Shown here: in pieces, positions 1 to 11,233 of the stretch
Position numbering within the stretch: the stretch's first letter is position 1
Layout: every line of letters begins with the position of its first letter
Source: Atherix ibis
Lineage: Eukaryota > Arthropoda > Insecta > Diptera > Athericidae
Direction of reading: 5' to 3'
NCBI GenBank assembly: GCA_958298945.1
Contig: OY282606.1
Location: forward strand, 85,939,696 to 86,003,695
DNA length: 64,000 nucleotides
Translations under genes and position numbers: made by a program
Notes under the pieces: generated by a model
What the model saw: the letters and a program-made list of their open reading frames with translations, nothing else
Told to the model about the DNA's origin: nothing
Database searches by the model: none

Positions 1-1396
1 AAAAAAATAAGAAAAATTTTCAGTTTTTATAATTAAGATCAATCGAAAAGATCAATAAGAACAGATATTGGATATAGGCGAATTGAGTAATAATCCAGGT
101 TTTATCCTTAATTCACCTTTTCTTTTACAAACTCCGCGATTATTGAAGGGTTTACGTACAGTTGTGGTAATGAAGTTTTATTTTTTCTTGTATGTATTGT
201 ATTATTCTATATTAACAAATACAATAACAAATAAATTTACATGACAAATAAATTTACAATATTGTTGGGCCCATCGGCGTTTCTCCACTTTTCGAGATCA
301 AGAAGATTCTAATAAAGCTCGGAACAATGTCTCTTAAGTCTGGAATTAATTCTTTCAAAGGGGCGGGGGGAGGGGGAGGTTAGAGATATCGGAGATTAGA
401 ATAACATTTTCTTATAAGTAGATTTTTGTGAAAGGATAATAAAAATTCTCATTTTGGGTTATGGAAAATACGAAGGGTCTCAAAATATTAGACAATTTGT
501 ACCCGATATTAGACATTATTATTAAAATGAAAGGAGGCATCAACGATATGGCGGAGGATCTTGGAATCTGCCAAAAAATTGTGGATTGTAAGGACTGAAT
601 GCGATAGGAGACGTTTAATGGGATCCCAAATTTCAATTTCATAAGTCCAAACAGGTTCTATGATTGTTTCGTAAATCAAAATTTTCTGTTAGTTTCGAAT
701 GGTTGCTCGATCGTGCTAGTTGTTATGGATAAGATCTGTCAGTATTAAATCAATTTAGTCTAGTATGTGTCGTGCAGGAATAGCTTCTTATCAAAATAGA
801 GTCTTAAATAACGTCCTTTTCTACATCATCTTCCCTTTAAGTTTAAAAAGGGTAGATGGCCTTCACTCTACATCTCAAAAGTCAAGTTTTGAGGTCTTGA
901 ATGTGCTAATGTAAATTATTAGAAGCTTTGTCGCCTATGTAAGTGGTAATAATAGTCTGAGAATCTAATAAAAGAAGCTCATAAATTTTGCATTCATACA
1001 CGATCAAAAGCATAAGAAATATCTAAAAGCACTCCTGAGCAATACGCTTTCCTCTCAAGAGAATGGAAGATTGATGGGAGACTATTAGGTATATAGAAAA
1101 ATAGAAAATTTACTGATTTCTTTTTGTTTACGAATAATTAATAATATTTAAAAATTTCTAGGGTACCTTTGAAAATTTTTGTAGTGAAAACTAAGTTTTT
1201 GTTGAAAATTTTCTTCAGAATAGAAACTATTATAAAATGTTAATCAAAAGAGTTTTTAATGGAAAAGTGACAGTTTAAATTTCAGAAAGCTTTGAATTTT
1301 TATTAGAAGAGATGGAGGATGATTGTTTTTAAAATGTTTGAAAGCAGAGGTTCCTTCGTAAGGAGTAAAGCTAGTAGCATTCTCTTTGCTAAACTA
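1..1396. other. No gene seen; AT-rich flank
   Basis: This stretch is AT-rich, with frequent stops in all frames and no recognisable protein motif. The only compositional oddity is a guanine-rich run at about 360-380, listed separately. Confidence 0.6.
360..380 (+). other. G-rich run, possible G-quadruplex
   Basis: Three runs of four to six guanines plus a final GG are separated by single bases, in a region that is otherwise AT-rich. The sequence fits the usual G-quadruplex pattern on the plus strand. Function is unknown and none is inferred. Confidence 0.4.
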
Positions 1397-1986
1397 CGAG
1401 GTCTATTCAAAACGTATCGCGAATTTTGAATTTCCGCGGGTTACGCAAATTCGATTTTCAATTTTTTTATGGCGTTATGTTGGTACTTATATCTTTCACT
1501 GATGCCGATAAGTTCGGCCATTTTGAATGTGCAGTAAATTTTTGACAGCTGCTTTGCTTGCACGTGTTTTGGCTTGTTTTCGTAATTTGCCCATTCCAAA
1601 AAATGGATCAAAGAATCTGTTTCGGGAATAAGAAAAATTCACAGGGGGTCAGATCTGGGGAATACGGTGGCTGCGGCAATATTAGTGTGTTGTTTTTGGC
1701 CAAAAATGGCAAAAGCTAATTTTTGTTCTTCCACAAATCCGGGCGTTTCTGGCGGACTGCTTTGCGCAACTTGCGCATACTTGCAGGTAATATTCCTTTT
1801 TGACCGTTCTACCCTGTGGCAAAACATTCACATTCAACCGAACTTGGAGCGTTTTTTTCGGTCTTGACTCGTGCGGCAGCTTCCATTAGGATGATTGAGC
1901 TTTGGTTCCACGTTATAACCATAAACCCATGATTCGTCACCAGTTATGGTGATTCAAAATTCGCGATATTTTTTGAACATACCTTG
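1397..1986 (-). mobile_element. Mariner family A, fold-back deletion derivative
   Basis: The copy is flanked by TA on both sides and has family A ends (CGAGGTCTATTCAAAACG at the left). Read on the minus strand it holds a mid-transposase piece (around the GDESWVYGY region), then the SPDL and FFLFPK region. After CCCGAAAC the sequence switches to an inverted copy of the family's own 5' end: the first codons of the transposase (MDQRIC) in reverse, the 5' untranslated region and the 5' terminal repeat. The real transposase C-terminus and 3' end are missing. It is 590 bp against about 1.26 kb for the copy at 39974 and cannot encode a transposase. The breakpoint is the same as in the copies at 3677 and 28149. 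Confidence 0.85.
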
Positions 1987-1988
1987 TA

Positions 1989-2539
1989 TATTACGCTCCC
2001 ATTTCTGAATCAGCGTTAATAGAAATCAATATGGATTTTTTTATGGTAGAAAGGAGTATTCGAATTCTGTTTTGATATGAGAGGGGGTTGAGGCTATAAA
2101 AAAAGAAAAGAAAATGTGTGAACAGGTGGGTCTTATAGGGTGGGTGCTTGAGCAACGAAACATAATTGCTCACCAAGTGTTTCCGAAAGCAGGCATTCAT
2201 CATTAGAAATTTTTCAAAATGCTATTCTCTAGGCAGGTTATGCCTATAACTGATTCGCCAATCCTATAAAAACCATTCTAGCAGAAAAAATATATCAGCA
2301 GACCAAATCTATGACAACTGATCCAGCCAAAAAATACTGTGCATTTTCTTACGGAATACACGCTTCTTATATTGATCCGGAGCTGCTCAGCAATTATCAA
2401 AAACTCTGTTAAAGTATATCAGCTGATATAAAATCAATACAATAAATACGCTAGACAGGTACTGGTATTTTGAAGAAGATTTTATACTTCCATACATCAC
2501 TTGCTCGGAGCAGGTTCTTAGTCAGCTAAAAAACAAAGT
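1989..2539. other. No gene seen
   Basis: AT-rich sequence between a mariner relic and a LINE remnant. No motif or repeat was recognised. Confidence 0.5.
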
Positions 2540-3080
2540 CTGTTATTTTCAGATTTGAAGCGAAAAGTGAGAGACTATGCAGTCAATATGTGCAAGGCAA
2601 ATCAATATTATTAGGATCTATGGAGAGGTCTGTCTATTCAGGAAAGGAGACCTTTTTTGTAGAACAAGACCTTAACGCCTGTTCCAAGCATGATTTAAAA
2701 CTCATATTTGGGGACTTAAAATCCACCCAACGCTTGCATGAGCAAACGAATGATAATAGATTGAGAACCATCCAGTTAGAAATGATAGTTAGAAGTACCT
2801 AGTTTATGCGAAAACATATCCCTAAAACCACTTAGATATATCCAGACGGGAACACTTTCAACCAAATTGACCATGTTTTAATTTACCGTCGGCATCTATT
2901 CAAAATTAAACTTAATCTAGCCCCGAAGACGAAACGAATATTGAAATGGTTTGGAGAGACCTAATCGTTAGTACGGCCAAAAAAGTTCAAGGCCCCAGCC
3001 GCAAATAGAGCCGAAACAAATAGTTCCAAGCCATTCTATAGTCTGAGAAGCTGAGAACAGGATGGGATGATTTACACCAC
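2540..3080 (+). mobile_element. LINE endonuclease-domain fragment
   Basis: Degenerate translation in the plus frames gives a DLKRKVRD stretch near 2551, like the D-x-N-A-K-V-G block of LINE apurinic endonucleases. A TNDNRLRTIQLEM stretch follows near 2742, and then YPDGNTFNQIDHVLIYRRHL near 2840, the conserved TSPDG..NQIDHVLIDRR block of the same domain. Stops and frameshifts break it. The style matches the LINE whose RT remains lie at 25470 and 12800, so all three may be one family (RTE-like, tentative). It ends around a WDDL motif near 3068. Dead 5' fragment; no RT follows here. Confidence 0.65.
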
Positions 3081-3676
3081 GATGCTCATCATATCGCAGC
3101 AAAGGGGATGACATGATTTTTTTTACCAAATATGTACATTAAAGGGAGGGGTGGAACATTTTAATGCACTCCTTAACACTAACCAGTTAGAACACGAATT
3201 TTAGGTTTCATCAGCTTAAGAAGATATGCTGCCGATACCAAGGACTATTTAACTGTCTGAAGCTTCCAAAACATATTTGGTCCCTTATTGGAGGAATTTG
3301 ATTCACTGCCAATTTAAAATCAAAACCGTTAGAACACAAGTGATAAATATCATGCCTGAAATGCTTATAACAAACCGCGTTATATGTGGTTGGTCCTAAT
3401 TTTCCTATCAGTTCTTTGGTTATCTAATAGTCCCTTTAAAGCCAAAACCTCAAAGAGAATTTCGGATCCCAAAACTGAAGGGTCTCGGTGAAAAACCAAG
3501 GCATCCAAAATTGTTTAATTCTGTTATCTCGAGCCAAGTCCCCCTACAGTGATTTGAGCAAAATTTTTCTACTACCTAGACAAGGATGTCGATGCCCTAC
3601 TTAAATTCATAGTCACACCAACTATTTTAATGAAAAAAGCAGATAAATAAAAGAGTATAGAAAGGTTTTTAGTATA
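3081..3676. other. No clear feature; perhaps decayed LINE
   Basis: No open frame or clear motif. It directly follows the LINE endonuclease fragment and may be its eroded continuation, but nothing in it can be aligned by eye. Confidence 0.4.
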
Positions 3677-3964
3677 CGAGGTCTGTTTAAAAAGTATCGC
3701 AAATACAACCGTATTCCCCAGATCTGGCCCCCTGTGACCTTTTCTTTATCCCGAAACAGATTTTTTGATCAATTTTTTGGAATGTGCAAAAATCGAAGAC
3801 GAGCCAAAACACGTGCAAGCAAAGCAGCTGTCAAAAATTAACTGAACATTCAAAATGGCCGAACTTGTCGGCATAAATGAGAGACATGAGTACCAACATA
3901 ACGTATAAATCGAAAATCGAATATACGTAACCCGCGGAAATTCCAAATTTTTGAACAGATATCA
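3677..3964 (-). mobile_element. Mariner family A, 288-bp fold-back miniature
   Basis: Flanked by TA at 3675-3676 and 3965-3966. The left end is a short family A terminal repeat joined to the antisense of the PDL, C-D and FLFPK region. Then the sequence turns at CCCGAAACAG into the inverted 5' end of the element (start of the transposase, 5' untranslated region and 5' terminal repeat). It is a shorter version of the copies at 1397 and 28149, with the same internal breakpoint. It has no coding capacity. The right-hand flank is the 567-bp repeat that also abuts the mariner A copy ending at 47339. Confidence 0.85.
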
Positions 3965-4516
3965 TATATTTTTTTCGATTTTATATGCATTTGTAAAAGA
4001 GGATAAATTAATAAATAAAAAAATTTGTCCAAAGAGTGGAACTTTTAACCACAACCAACCTTTTTTGGTATTTTATTCTGAAGTCTTTTGATTTGAAATA
4101 ATTTTTGATACTTGATTATCTTTTAATTATTTTTTTTTTTAATTTTAGAAAATTATAAATAAAAAAACATGTACGATATACCCTGACTTAGTTAGTTAGT
4201 ACGATATACCCGCGTCTGCGAATATTACGCGGTGGTCTCGAGTTCAAGGGTGCTCCTTCTTTTGTCACTTAAATGGGTTTGGTTGTCGTGGCAAAAATTT
4301 GTCTAAAAATGGTAAAAAACCCTAAAAATGGTAAATTTTTTTACTAAAAATGATAGTTAATGTGTAATTTATAACTTTTCGCTTAGGACTTTGGGAAAAG
4401 AACTGTGCGCATTTCAATTTATCGTTGATAACTCCTAGTTAATTGTTTATAAATACCTACACATAAAATGCAGAGGAATAAAACCGGAAAATTGGGATCT
4501 CAATTGGGATCTCAAT

Positions 4517-5705
4517 TACATCTTTTGAAAAAAAACACACAAATTGTTAAGGAGATTCAAATGTTTTTTATTTAATGTGTAGTACAATCGATACAATTAA
4601 GTTCTAAATAAAACTTCATTCAAATGGCCTCCACGACTTCTCTTGCAGGAGCGAATTCGATAAACCCAATTTTCGAGCACTTTTTCCACTAAATCAAGTA
4701 GTCTGTCATGAATAGCACGTTCAATATTGACTTCTAAAGCTTGAAGAGAGTCTGGTTTATTCCTAAAGACCAATGACTTCAAATAACCCCATAAGAAATA
4801 GTCTAATGGTGTTAAATCACAACTTCATGGAGGCCATTTAATGTCACAATTTTTTGAAATAATTGAATCTCCAAACTTTTCTCGCAATAATTCAGTTGTT
4901 GCACGTGCTGTGTGGCACGTAGCCCCGTCTTGTTGGAACCATTTGTTGTCAAGATCAACTTCTTCCAATTTGGGTCATAAAAAGTTGCTTATCATCGATC
5001 TATAACGCTCTCCATTGACAGTAACGGTGTTACCAGCTTCATTTCGAAAGAATTTTTTTTCGCACCAAAATCGACAGTTGTGTTTATTTACCGCACCACT
5101 CAGATGAAAGTGAGCCTCATCGGAGAAAATGATTTTCTTAAAAAAATCGTTATCGTTTTCAAGTTGTTCCAAGACAAAATCAGCAAATTCACAATGTTTA
5201 CGATGGTCCAATGGCTTCAGTTCTTGAGTGATAACAATTTTATATGGATGCAAGCCCAAATCCTTTCTCAAAATCCGCCAGGTTGTGGTTTAAGACAGTC
5301 CCAATTCTTGAGAACGTCTTGGAATCGCGAAATTGCGGTCTTCTGCAACACTTGCCTGAACGGCAGCAATATTATCATTACTTCGAGCGGTTCTTTATCT
5401 TATTGGCACTTGAACATTATCTAAAGAAAATGTACGCTAGAAATTTTTAACAATTCGACGAATAGCGAGCACAGTTGAACGATTATTACGACCATAAAAT
5501 GGCAAAAGCGCTCGCAAAGTTGCAATTGGAGAACGATTATTTTGATTAAAAAAATTGAATAATTTGTAAATGTTGTTCTTGCGTATATCTCTTCATAATA
5601 AAATTGTAAGCATTACTGAATACATTGGAAAAAAAACAGCTCATGACATATTACAAATGGCCGAAACGTCACTTAGAAATCATATCATTCTTATTGGAAA
5701 ACCCT
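4517..5705 (-). mobile_element. DD41D (rosa-type) Tc1/mariner element
   Basis: Comparison with the empty site at about 47870 places the insertion here; ends are good to within about 10 bases. On the minus strand a broken transposase frame runs from about 5596 to the stop at 4597, about 330 codons. Visible parts are an N-terminal MKRYTQEQ start, SDEAHFHLSG (first catalytic D), FQQDGATCHTAR (second D) and CDLTPLDYFLWGY (third D), ending RSCKRSRGGHLNEVLF. Forty-one residues separate the second and third aspartates, which defines DD41D. Damage: stops in the N-terminus, an in-frame stop before SCDLTP, and a deletion that removes the block after FWC. No terminal inverted repeats were found by eye. 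Confidence 0.8.
4597..5596 (-). pseudogene. DD41D transposase, broken
   Basis: A DNA cut-and-paste transposase of the Tc1/mariner superfamily. All three catalytic aspartates survive (SDEAHF, QQDGAT, TPLD), but reading is interrupted by at least two stops near the N-terminus, one stop two codons before CDLTPLD, and an internal deletion between FWC and NEAGNTVTVNGERY. The C-terminal signature RSRGGH is typical of this group. The start was taken as the MKRYTQEQ methionine because family members begin this way. It cannot give full-length protein as it stands. Confidence 0.75.
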
Positions 5706-5755
5706 ATATACTCGTATCTTAATGGCAATTATAAGAAAAGATTTTCCGATATCCT

Positions 5756-8464
5756 ATCTACACGATATATTTTTTTTCTAGTCTTATATAGTAGAGCGAA
5801 AACTTAAAAAAAAACAGTAAATACCTGAACGCTTTTCTTTTAAGATGATTTAAAATATTTTTACAAACAAACAATTTGAGTTATTAAATTTATTATTAAT
5901 AATTTTGTACCTTAAATGGGAAATCAGAAAAACTCTTAATTTGATGTTATTAAATTAAAAATTCATCATTTTTCTTCTAAGTTGATACTGAATGGAATAC
6001 TGATAGGCTTGGTGAGGTGTATTTTCACAGTAAGCAAACGAAACCTGCCAGTCAAGGAACCGTTAAGAAATTCCTCAAGAGAATGTTAAAAAATTCAGAA
6101 TGAATTTGGTAAAACGAAACAAAAATTCCTTTTCGGCAATTTTATGAATGAAGTCTTTTAGTTAGCAAGGAAATCTTTTGTAAACAAGTAACTGAACAGA
6201 AACAATTCTTCGTAAAACAAAAGATGATGTAGAAGAAAAAGTCCATTCCCAATGCGAAATGAATAATTCATACCATTCGGATCCTTTGCAAGGAGCTCGT
6301 GGCAGTCATCTACGGATCATTTAAAAAGATGTTAATGATTAACATTTATCGATACAGATTTTTACCATCGGTACAAAAAAATATGATGAACCATACCAAC
6401 ACATATGGTCAAGATTGTTTCCCGTTTATTCGGATTTTTTTTTTTGGAATAGTTTTTCGGAGTAAAATTCGACTCAGATTCTTGTCAGAGAATTGTTATT
6501 GTGTTCATTCAGTTTTTGATCCATCAGTGTACAAAAGCAATGCGAATTAACGAGAGAACCTCATGGCTATTTGGTCAGGTAGAGAACCATGACTGTTTGG
6601 ACAATACAAAATGACAGGCTTCCGATTTTGACGATATTGTCCTGTTTCTGAACGGTACAAGTACATCAAGCACCCACCACTGTATTCTTGGAGCATCAAA
6701 AGTACCAGCAGCATCAACAGCAGCTGGAGTTAAGCGAATTTCAAGATTCCACCATTAATCTGGAACTGAATTTTATTAAATCTCATCACCACATGTTGTA
6801 GAATGTCGCATTAAATTCAGGAATTTATCGTATTCATTATTGTGGCTATTTGTTTCTTCCCACACAGTGCCGACTACTTGTAAGTAGTCATCTTCCTATT
6901 TGGCAATGGAATATGTGTAAAACCAGTCTCCCTGGAGGAAACCAAGGATGGTAAACACCAGCTACCCGGATAGTTTCTTATTGCAGCTTCTTCTTTTCAT
7001 ATGTCATCTTCTATAAAACTCATCTTGGCTTTGACAAATTCCCAGACAAAAACTATTGAAACATTGCAACTACTTATCCACGCCGACTTAATTGCATTTC
7101 TTGTAAAAATCTTTTTCAGAATGCGATCGTATAGCAAAAACTCTAAATTGCTAGGCATTCATTTGCCATTCGGTTTGTGTTTGTTTTTGTGTTCGTGTTT
7201 GTGATCTTTGGCCATCACCCTACTCCGCTGATCATTACTGATCAGCATTATTGTGTACTAAAGGTTTCAGGGCACCACAAGAATAAGGTCCATACTGCAT
7301 ACAGTTAATATCCGAGCATATACATATTCAGACATTTGCCGTCAACAAACCTTCACGGGCAGGTCTGGGACAAATGTGCTCCCGCATCATCCCACTAAAT
7401 TCTCTTAGGTTTGCCGATTTCCTTTCATTACTTCTTGGTCTTTCCTGCTTCGTCACAGGTTGTCTGGATGGGGATACGATTCCTTCTTAGTCTGCTGACA
7501 TATTCCGTTCACATTGGCGGGCGGGTTGGTCGACTGTACACATATTTATGCCGACGTTGTCTTCCGTTTTCTTACAAGAAACATTTGTTCTGATGACAAC
7601 GTTAAGTAAGGCTTTTTTCAAATCTTGCCTCGGCTGCAATCAATGCACACTTGCCCACCGTTATTATTATAAATTTTGTCCCCATCGTTCAGTTTTTTTT
7701 TTTGCCGTTTCGTAAAATGAACTTCTATAAGGTTGTTGAGTCTGATTCTTGGCAAGAAGTGTGCAATATACAAGCGTAGAAGATACATGACTTGAGAAAC
7801 CGCAGACACGACAGTTGAGAAAGTGCAGTGCGTTCACCATAGGAATGGCATTGGTGGGAGGTAGAGTAATTGCAGAAAGTAAGTACGAGTAAATGGTGAT
7901 AATCCTGAGCCGAAGAAATCTTTTCGAATAAATCTGACGATGGTAGATCATTCAGAAGAGCTTATATATCAAAGGGAATCAGAATATTACAGCATCGGAT
8001 GCAATGTTTGATGCAACGCATGTTCTCTTATAAATATGTATGAATTTATAAATCTTTGAAGAAATTCTTATTTCATTCTTTTTCGACTTATTTTTCTCTT
8101 TAAACACTTTATAGATTATTGTGGCCATTTTTCTTATAATATGAATGACTCATATAAAAATTAAACGATAGGAAAAACAATTTAAAAAAAACAGAATTTT
8201 AAGCTCCCATTTGAAATGCAACAATTGCTAATAGAAGTAAGTAAATCATAGAGTTTTGCTTGTAAAGAACTTTTGCAAATTGAATTTTTTCTTGAAATTG
8301 GTATATTTTTTTTTCTAAAAATAATTCTACGATTAGACCAGTTGGAAAATTCTTGAATTATTCCAGCAAAATGTTTATCTTAAATTTGTCTAATAAAACG
8401 AACTTTTTAATACCAATAATATATTTCTAGATAAGAAGTCATCGGTAGGGAACTAAAAATATTT
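5756..8464. other. No recognisable gene
   Basis: AT-rich up to about 6540, then somewhat less AT-rich from about 6540 to 7640, including a CAGCAGCATCAACAGCAG stretch near 6710. No frame stays open for long and no domain was recognised. A short perfect hairpin GCTGATCA-TTAC-TGATCAGC lies at 7227-7246. The less AT-rich part could be old genic or regulatory sequence, but nothing supports this directly. Confidence 0.45.
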
Positions 8465-9230
8465 TCGATTATGGGCTCGGACGCTCAAACAATTTTCGAC
8501 CAGTTATTACACTTTAGCTCGATCAAAGTTCGAGCAGTCAGAATTTGTTCGAGCTACGATTATTTTCTTAATCCATTTGTTTCGTTTCCATGAACGATTT
8601 TAAATTGTGTTTTTACTATTTGTAGTCCAATACATTTTGGAATCAAGAAAAGTCAATAAAATATTTGAATAACATAAAATAAAATAGTAAATATATTAAA
8701 AAATGGAAAAAAAGTATAATTCAGGAAAATGCAGCAACAAAAACGATGTGCTGCAATAGGAGCAACAGAAGCGCGATAAGAACGGTGCATACGGAAAGTT
8801 ACTGTCGGAACTTCGGTGCGTTGAACACTTTGAGCAGAAATTTTACAGAAATTTCCACCATCTTAACATGGATGATTTCAATAACCTTTTAGCCATTAAT
8901 CGCTAAACAAGGTACGCCAATATCCAAACTAGGCAATTCAACGTAACTGCCATCGTTGAACAATATATTTTGAAACATTTTTTTGTACAAACAAACAATT
9001 TTTAATACACAAACTTTCTTCATACAAATAACACTGCAAAATGTTAAAATTACAATAATGTTCTCGCTCGAATACAGAGCTCGATTAGAGCTGCGCGCTT
9101 GAGGGTCATTGCCAATTTAAGACGATTACACTATTCGAACAAATCTCCAGATTTTGTTCGTCTCGAACATGCGAAAAGTGTTCGTACAAAATGTTCGAGC
9201 ATATATTTGCATCGCTCAAGCCGAAAAAAT
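8465..9230 (+). mobile_element. Possible PIF/Harbinger relic
   Basis: Around 8795-8890 a plus-strand frame reads LLSELRC, then EQKFYRNFHHLNMDDFNNLL, which resembles the start of Harbinger transposases (acidic lead, then F-x-N-x-x-x-M-x-x-x-x-F-x-x-L-L). It stops after AINR. The flanks at 8470-8560 and 9070-9225 share a GTTCGAGC-rich character in opposite orientations, which may be eroded terminal repeats. This is weak evidence and the limits are guesses. Confidence 0.3.
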
Positions 9231-9629
9231 TTACTATTTTTCCTAAAATACTAGCATTTCTCGAATGGTGTAATCGCAACTTAACTAATCTGTATTTGAA
9301 CTGATTTTGAAAAATAAGCAAATTTTTATTATAAAATATTTCTATTTTGTTTAAGATTTTTGTCGGGATAACCTTAAAAAAATATTCTCTATGTAAAAAA
9401 TGAACTTACAAAGAAAAAAAATTTATTCTGCAAATTCAAATAAAATAATTATAAATTTTAAAAAAATTATAAAAATACAATTAGTAATGCAAAATATTAT
9501 AAATTCCTGAACAACTGAAATGTTGAGTTCCGATTGGTTCTAATCAACCAGCGTGGAAGGCTATCCACCATTCTATACTCACTGTTAGTCCAAATTTGCC
9601 ACGTATACTGATCAAATGGCATTTAACAT

Positions 9630-10036
9630 CTTTGGACATTCGTAGATAAACAGACTGCAGTGATTTACAATACAAATGAACAACCATTTTGATATTTTTG
9701 TCAGAAAAGCTTTTCGGAATTCGGATTGGGAAGGCTTTTCAAAATTCAAATTGGGCATCCGCACTTACCCATGATTTCCTCTTTGATAACCAATCTTGTC
9801 CTTTTCTGTTATGTTCAATTCAGTATTACTCATATTTTAAGAGAATGCCACTTAGCCCAGAATTTCCCAACAACTCGCTTAGCAAATCCTTCATTTACTT
9901 TCATGATACAATCAAATGTGCTCCTTGAAATTTAACATTCTCTGACTTGTTTCTTTAATTAACTATTGACCCGTTTTTTTTTTACTCCAAAATAACATCT
10001 GGCTATTGTCTCAGATACCTCATATTAAAAAAAAAA
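9630..10036 (+). mobile_element. I-like LINE 3' end, copy 1
   Basis: The fragment encodes the region after RNase H in an I-type LINE. A GHPHLPMISSL stretch corresponds to the RIGHTALTHNFL motif at 15800 (minus), and SITHILRECHLAQNF corresponds to TIIHILLESHI there. The 3' end is CTCAGATACCTCATATT followed by a run of ten adenines at about 10027-10036. Frames are shifted several times. It is the first of three successive 3' fragments of the same family on the same strand. Confidence 0.7.
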
Positions 10037-10039
10037 TGC

Positions 10040-10508
10040 ATCTTTAGCCATTCGCAGATAAATAAACTGATCCGAAGTGGACAATTTCTATGCACATATA
10101 GGCCAAACCTCACCAAACCAGTATAATCAATATTCCAAAGTTCTGGGCAAGGAAACTTCTAAGTTTCGGACTGGGCATCCACACTTACACCTAGTTTGCT
10201 CTTTGGTAACTTATCTCGTTCTCTATGTCATTTCCATTTAACCAAGAATTTATCTTTGAATAGAACTCCCTTCTATGCGAAGCTTCTTGTTTTGCAAATC
10301 CTCCATTTACATTCATAAGACAATCAAACATGCTCCATAAAATTTAACAATATCTGACTTATTCCCATAATTACCTATCGATCAGTTTCTTAAAGGAAAC
10401 TGTCAGTGCAAACCTACACAACACATGGAATCGCCTAATGGCCTCATTGCTGTGGCGCCACAAAATAACTCCTAAATATTATGTCAGAGACATCACATAA
10501 AAAAAAAA
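10040..10508 (+). mobile_element. I-like LINE 3' end, copy 2
   Basis: It starts with the same CATTCGCAGATAAATAAACTG lead as the copies at 9630 and 41280. It continues through the GGGCATCCACACTTAC region (the R-I-G-H-T motif) and the non-coding tail with GGCGCCACA, and ends GTCAGAGACATCACAT plus an adenine run near 10500. Coding content is destroyed by frameshifts. It abuts copy 1 almost directly. Confidence 0.65.
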
Positions 10509-10539
10509 TTAATATATTACAATTGCTCCCACAAATTAA

Positions 10540-10660
10540 CATTTACCTGATTTCCTAAGGGCCAATCCACAGTCGCTAAATGAACTCATGAACGTGGCGC
10601 TACCAAATGGCCTCTGGTTATTTTTTCAGACATTTTCTTTATATAAAAACAAACAAGCAA
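10540..10660 (+). mobile_element. I-like LINE 3' tail, copy 3
   Basis: Only the last part of the family tail is present: an AACATTTACCTGATTTCCT stretch, GTGGCGCTACCAAATGGCCT, and a TTCAGACATTTTC end. It resembles the ends at 10010 and 10480, so three tails follow each other within about 1 kb. Confidence 0.5.
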
Positions 10661-10702
10661 TATTTAATACTTACTAAGCAAATGGAATTTTGTTTTAAGT
10701 AA

Positions 10703-10810
10703 ACATTAAAAAATGTTGCTAAGCATAAAAAAATGTTGCTAAGCATGAAAAAATGTTTATAAACATCAGAAATGTTCCTAAACATTAATAATGTTGCCAA
10801 ACATAAAATT
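10703..10810 (+). repeat. 20-bp tandem repeat, five units
   Basis: The motif AAAAATGTTGCTAAGCAT recurs with ATGTT cores at 10713, 10733, 10753, 10772 and 10791, so the spacing is 19-20 bp. Units diverge progressively to the right. No coding potential. Confidence 0.75.
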
Positions 10811-11079
10811 TAAAAAAAATATTGCAAAAAATTGAAATTTTTAAAAAATCTCTTCAATTGCATTTAAATAAAACAATAACCAATAAAAATTTCTACTATT
10901 GTATAATATTTCCGTTAGTACATGGAAAATAACTACTCAGAATAAAAATAATAATTAATGTTCGTAGTGATAAGAGGCACATGAAAAATCATGTTTATAT
11001 ACAGTAAGAAAAATTAATTTTTGTTGTCGTTTACTAATTTTTTCTTTCACTAAAAAGGTGAATAATTATTCCTACAATT

Positions 11080-11092
11080 CCCCCCCCCCCCC
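11080..11092 (+). repeat. Poly-C run (13)
   Basis: Thirteen consecutive cytosines in an AT-rich setting. Mononucleotide runs of C are rarer than A or T runs here, which have several examples. Confidence 0.9.
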
Positions 11093-11205
11093 ACCTCCAC
11101 GGCCAACTAGTCCAATCGATTTTTGTTTTTCTTTAAAAAAAAAAAAATTAAAATATTTCAGCATTCCTGGAGAAATAAGTATATGTTTAGGTCCATTTTA
11201 TTATA

Positions 11206-11233
11206 ATTATTATTATTATTATTATTATTATTT
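11206..11233 (+). repeat. (ATT)n microsatellite
   Basis: About nine uninterrupted ATT units. Confidence 0.9.

Larger units (their letters stand above)
3967..5755 (+). repeat. 567-bp repeat, copy 1, split by DD41D element
   Basis: From 3967 to about 4516 and from about 5706 to 5755 this matches 47342-47908 closely, including a GGTGGTCTCGAGTTCAAGGG block and a GACAATTATAAGA-like end. The middle, about 4517-5705, is an inserted DD41D transposon that is absent from the second copy. Both copies begin directly at the terminal repeat of a mariner A copy. The nature of the repeat is unknown: no long open frame is visible, and it is AT-rich except for the central block. Confidence 0.8.

Noticed and set aside
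4205..4250. GGTGGTCTCGAGTTCAAGGG block as a tRNA or tRNA-derived SINE B box
   Set aside because: It resembles a T-arm, and the same block recurs at 47570-47610, but no A box, acceptor stem or paired T stem was found.
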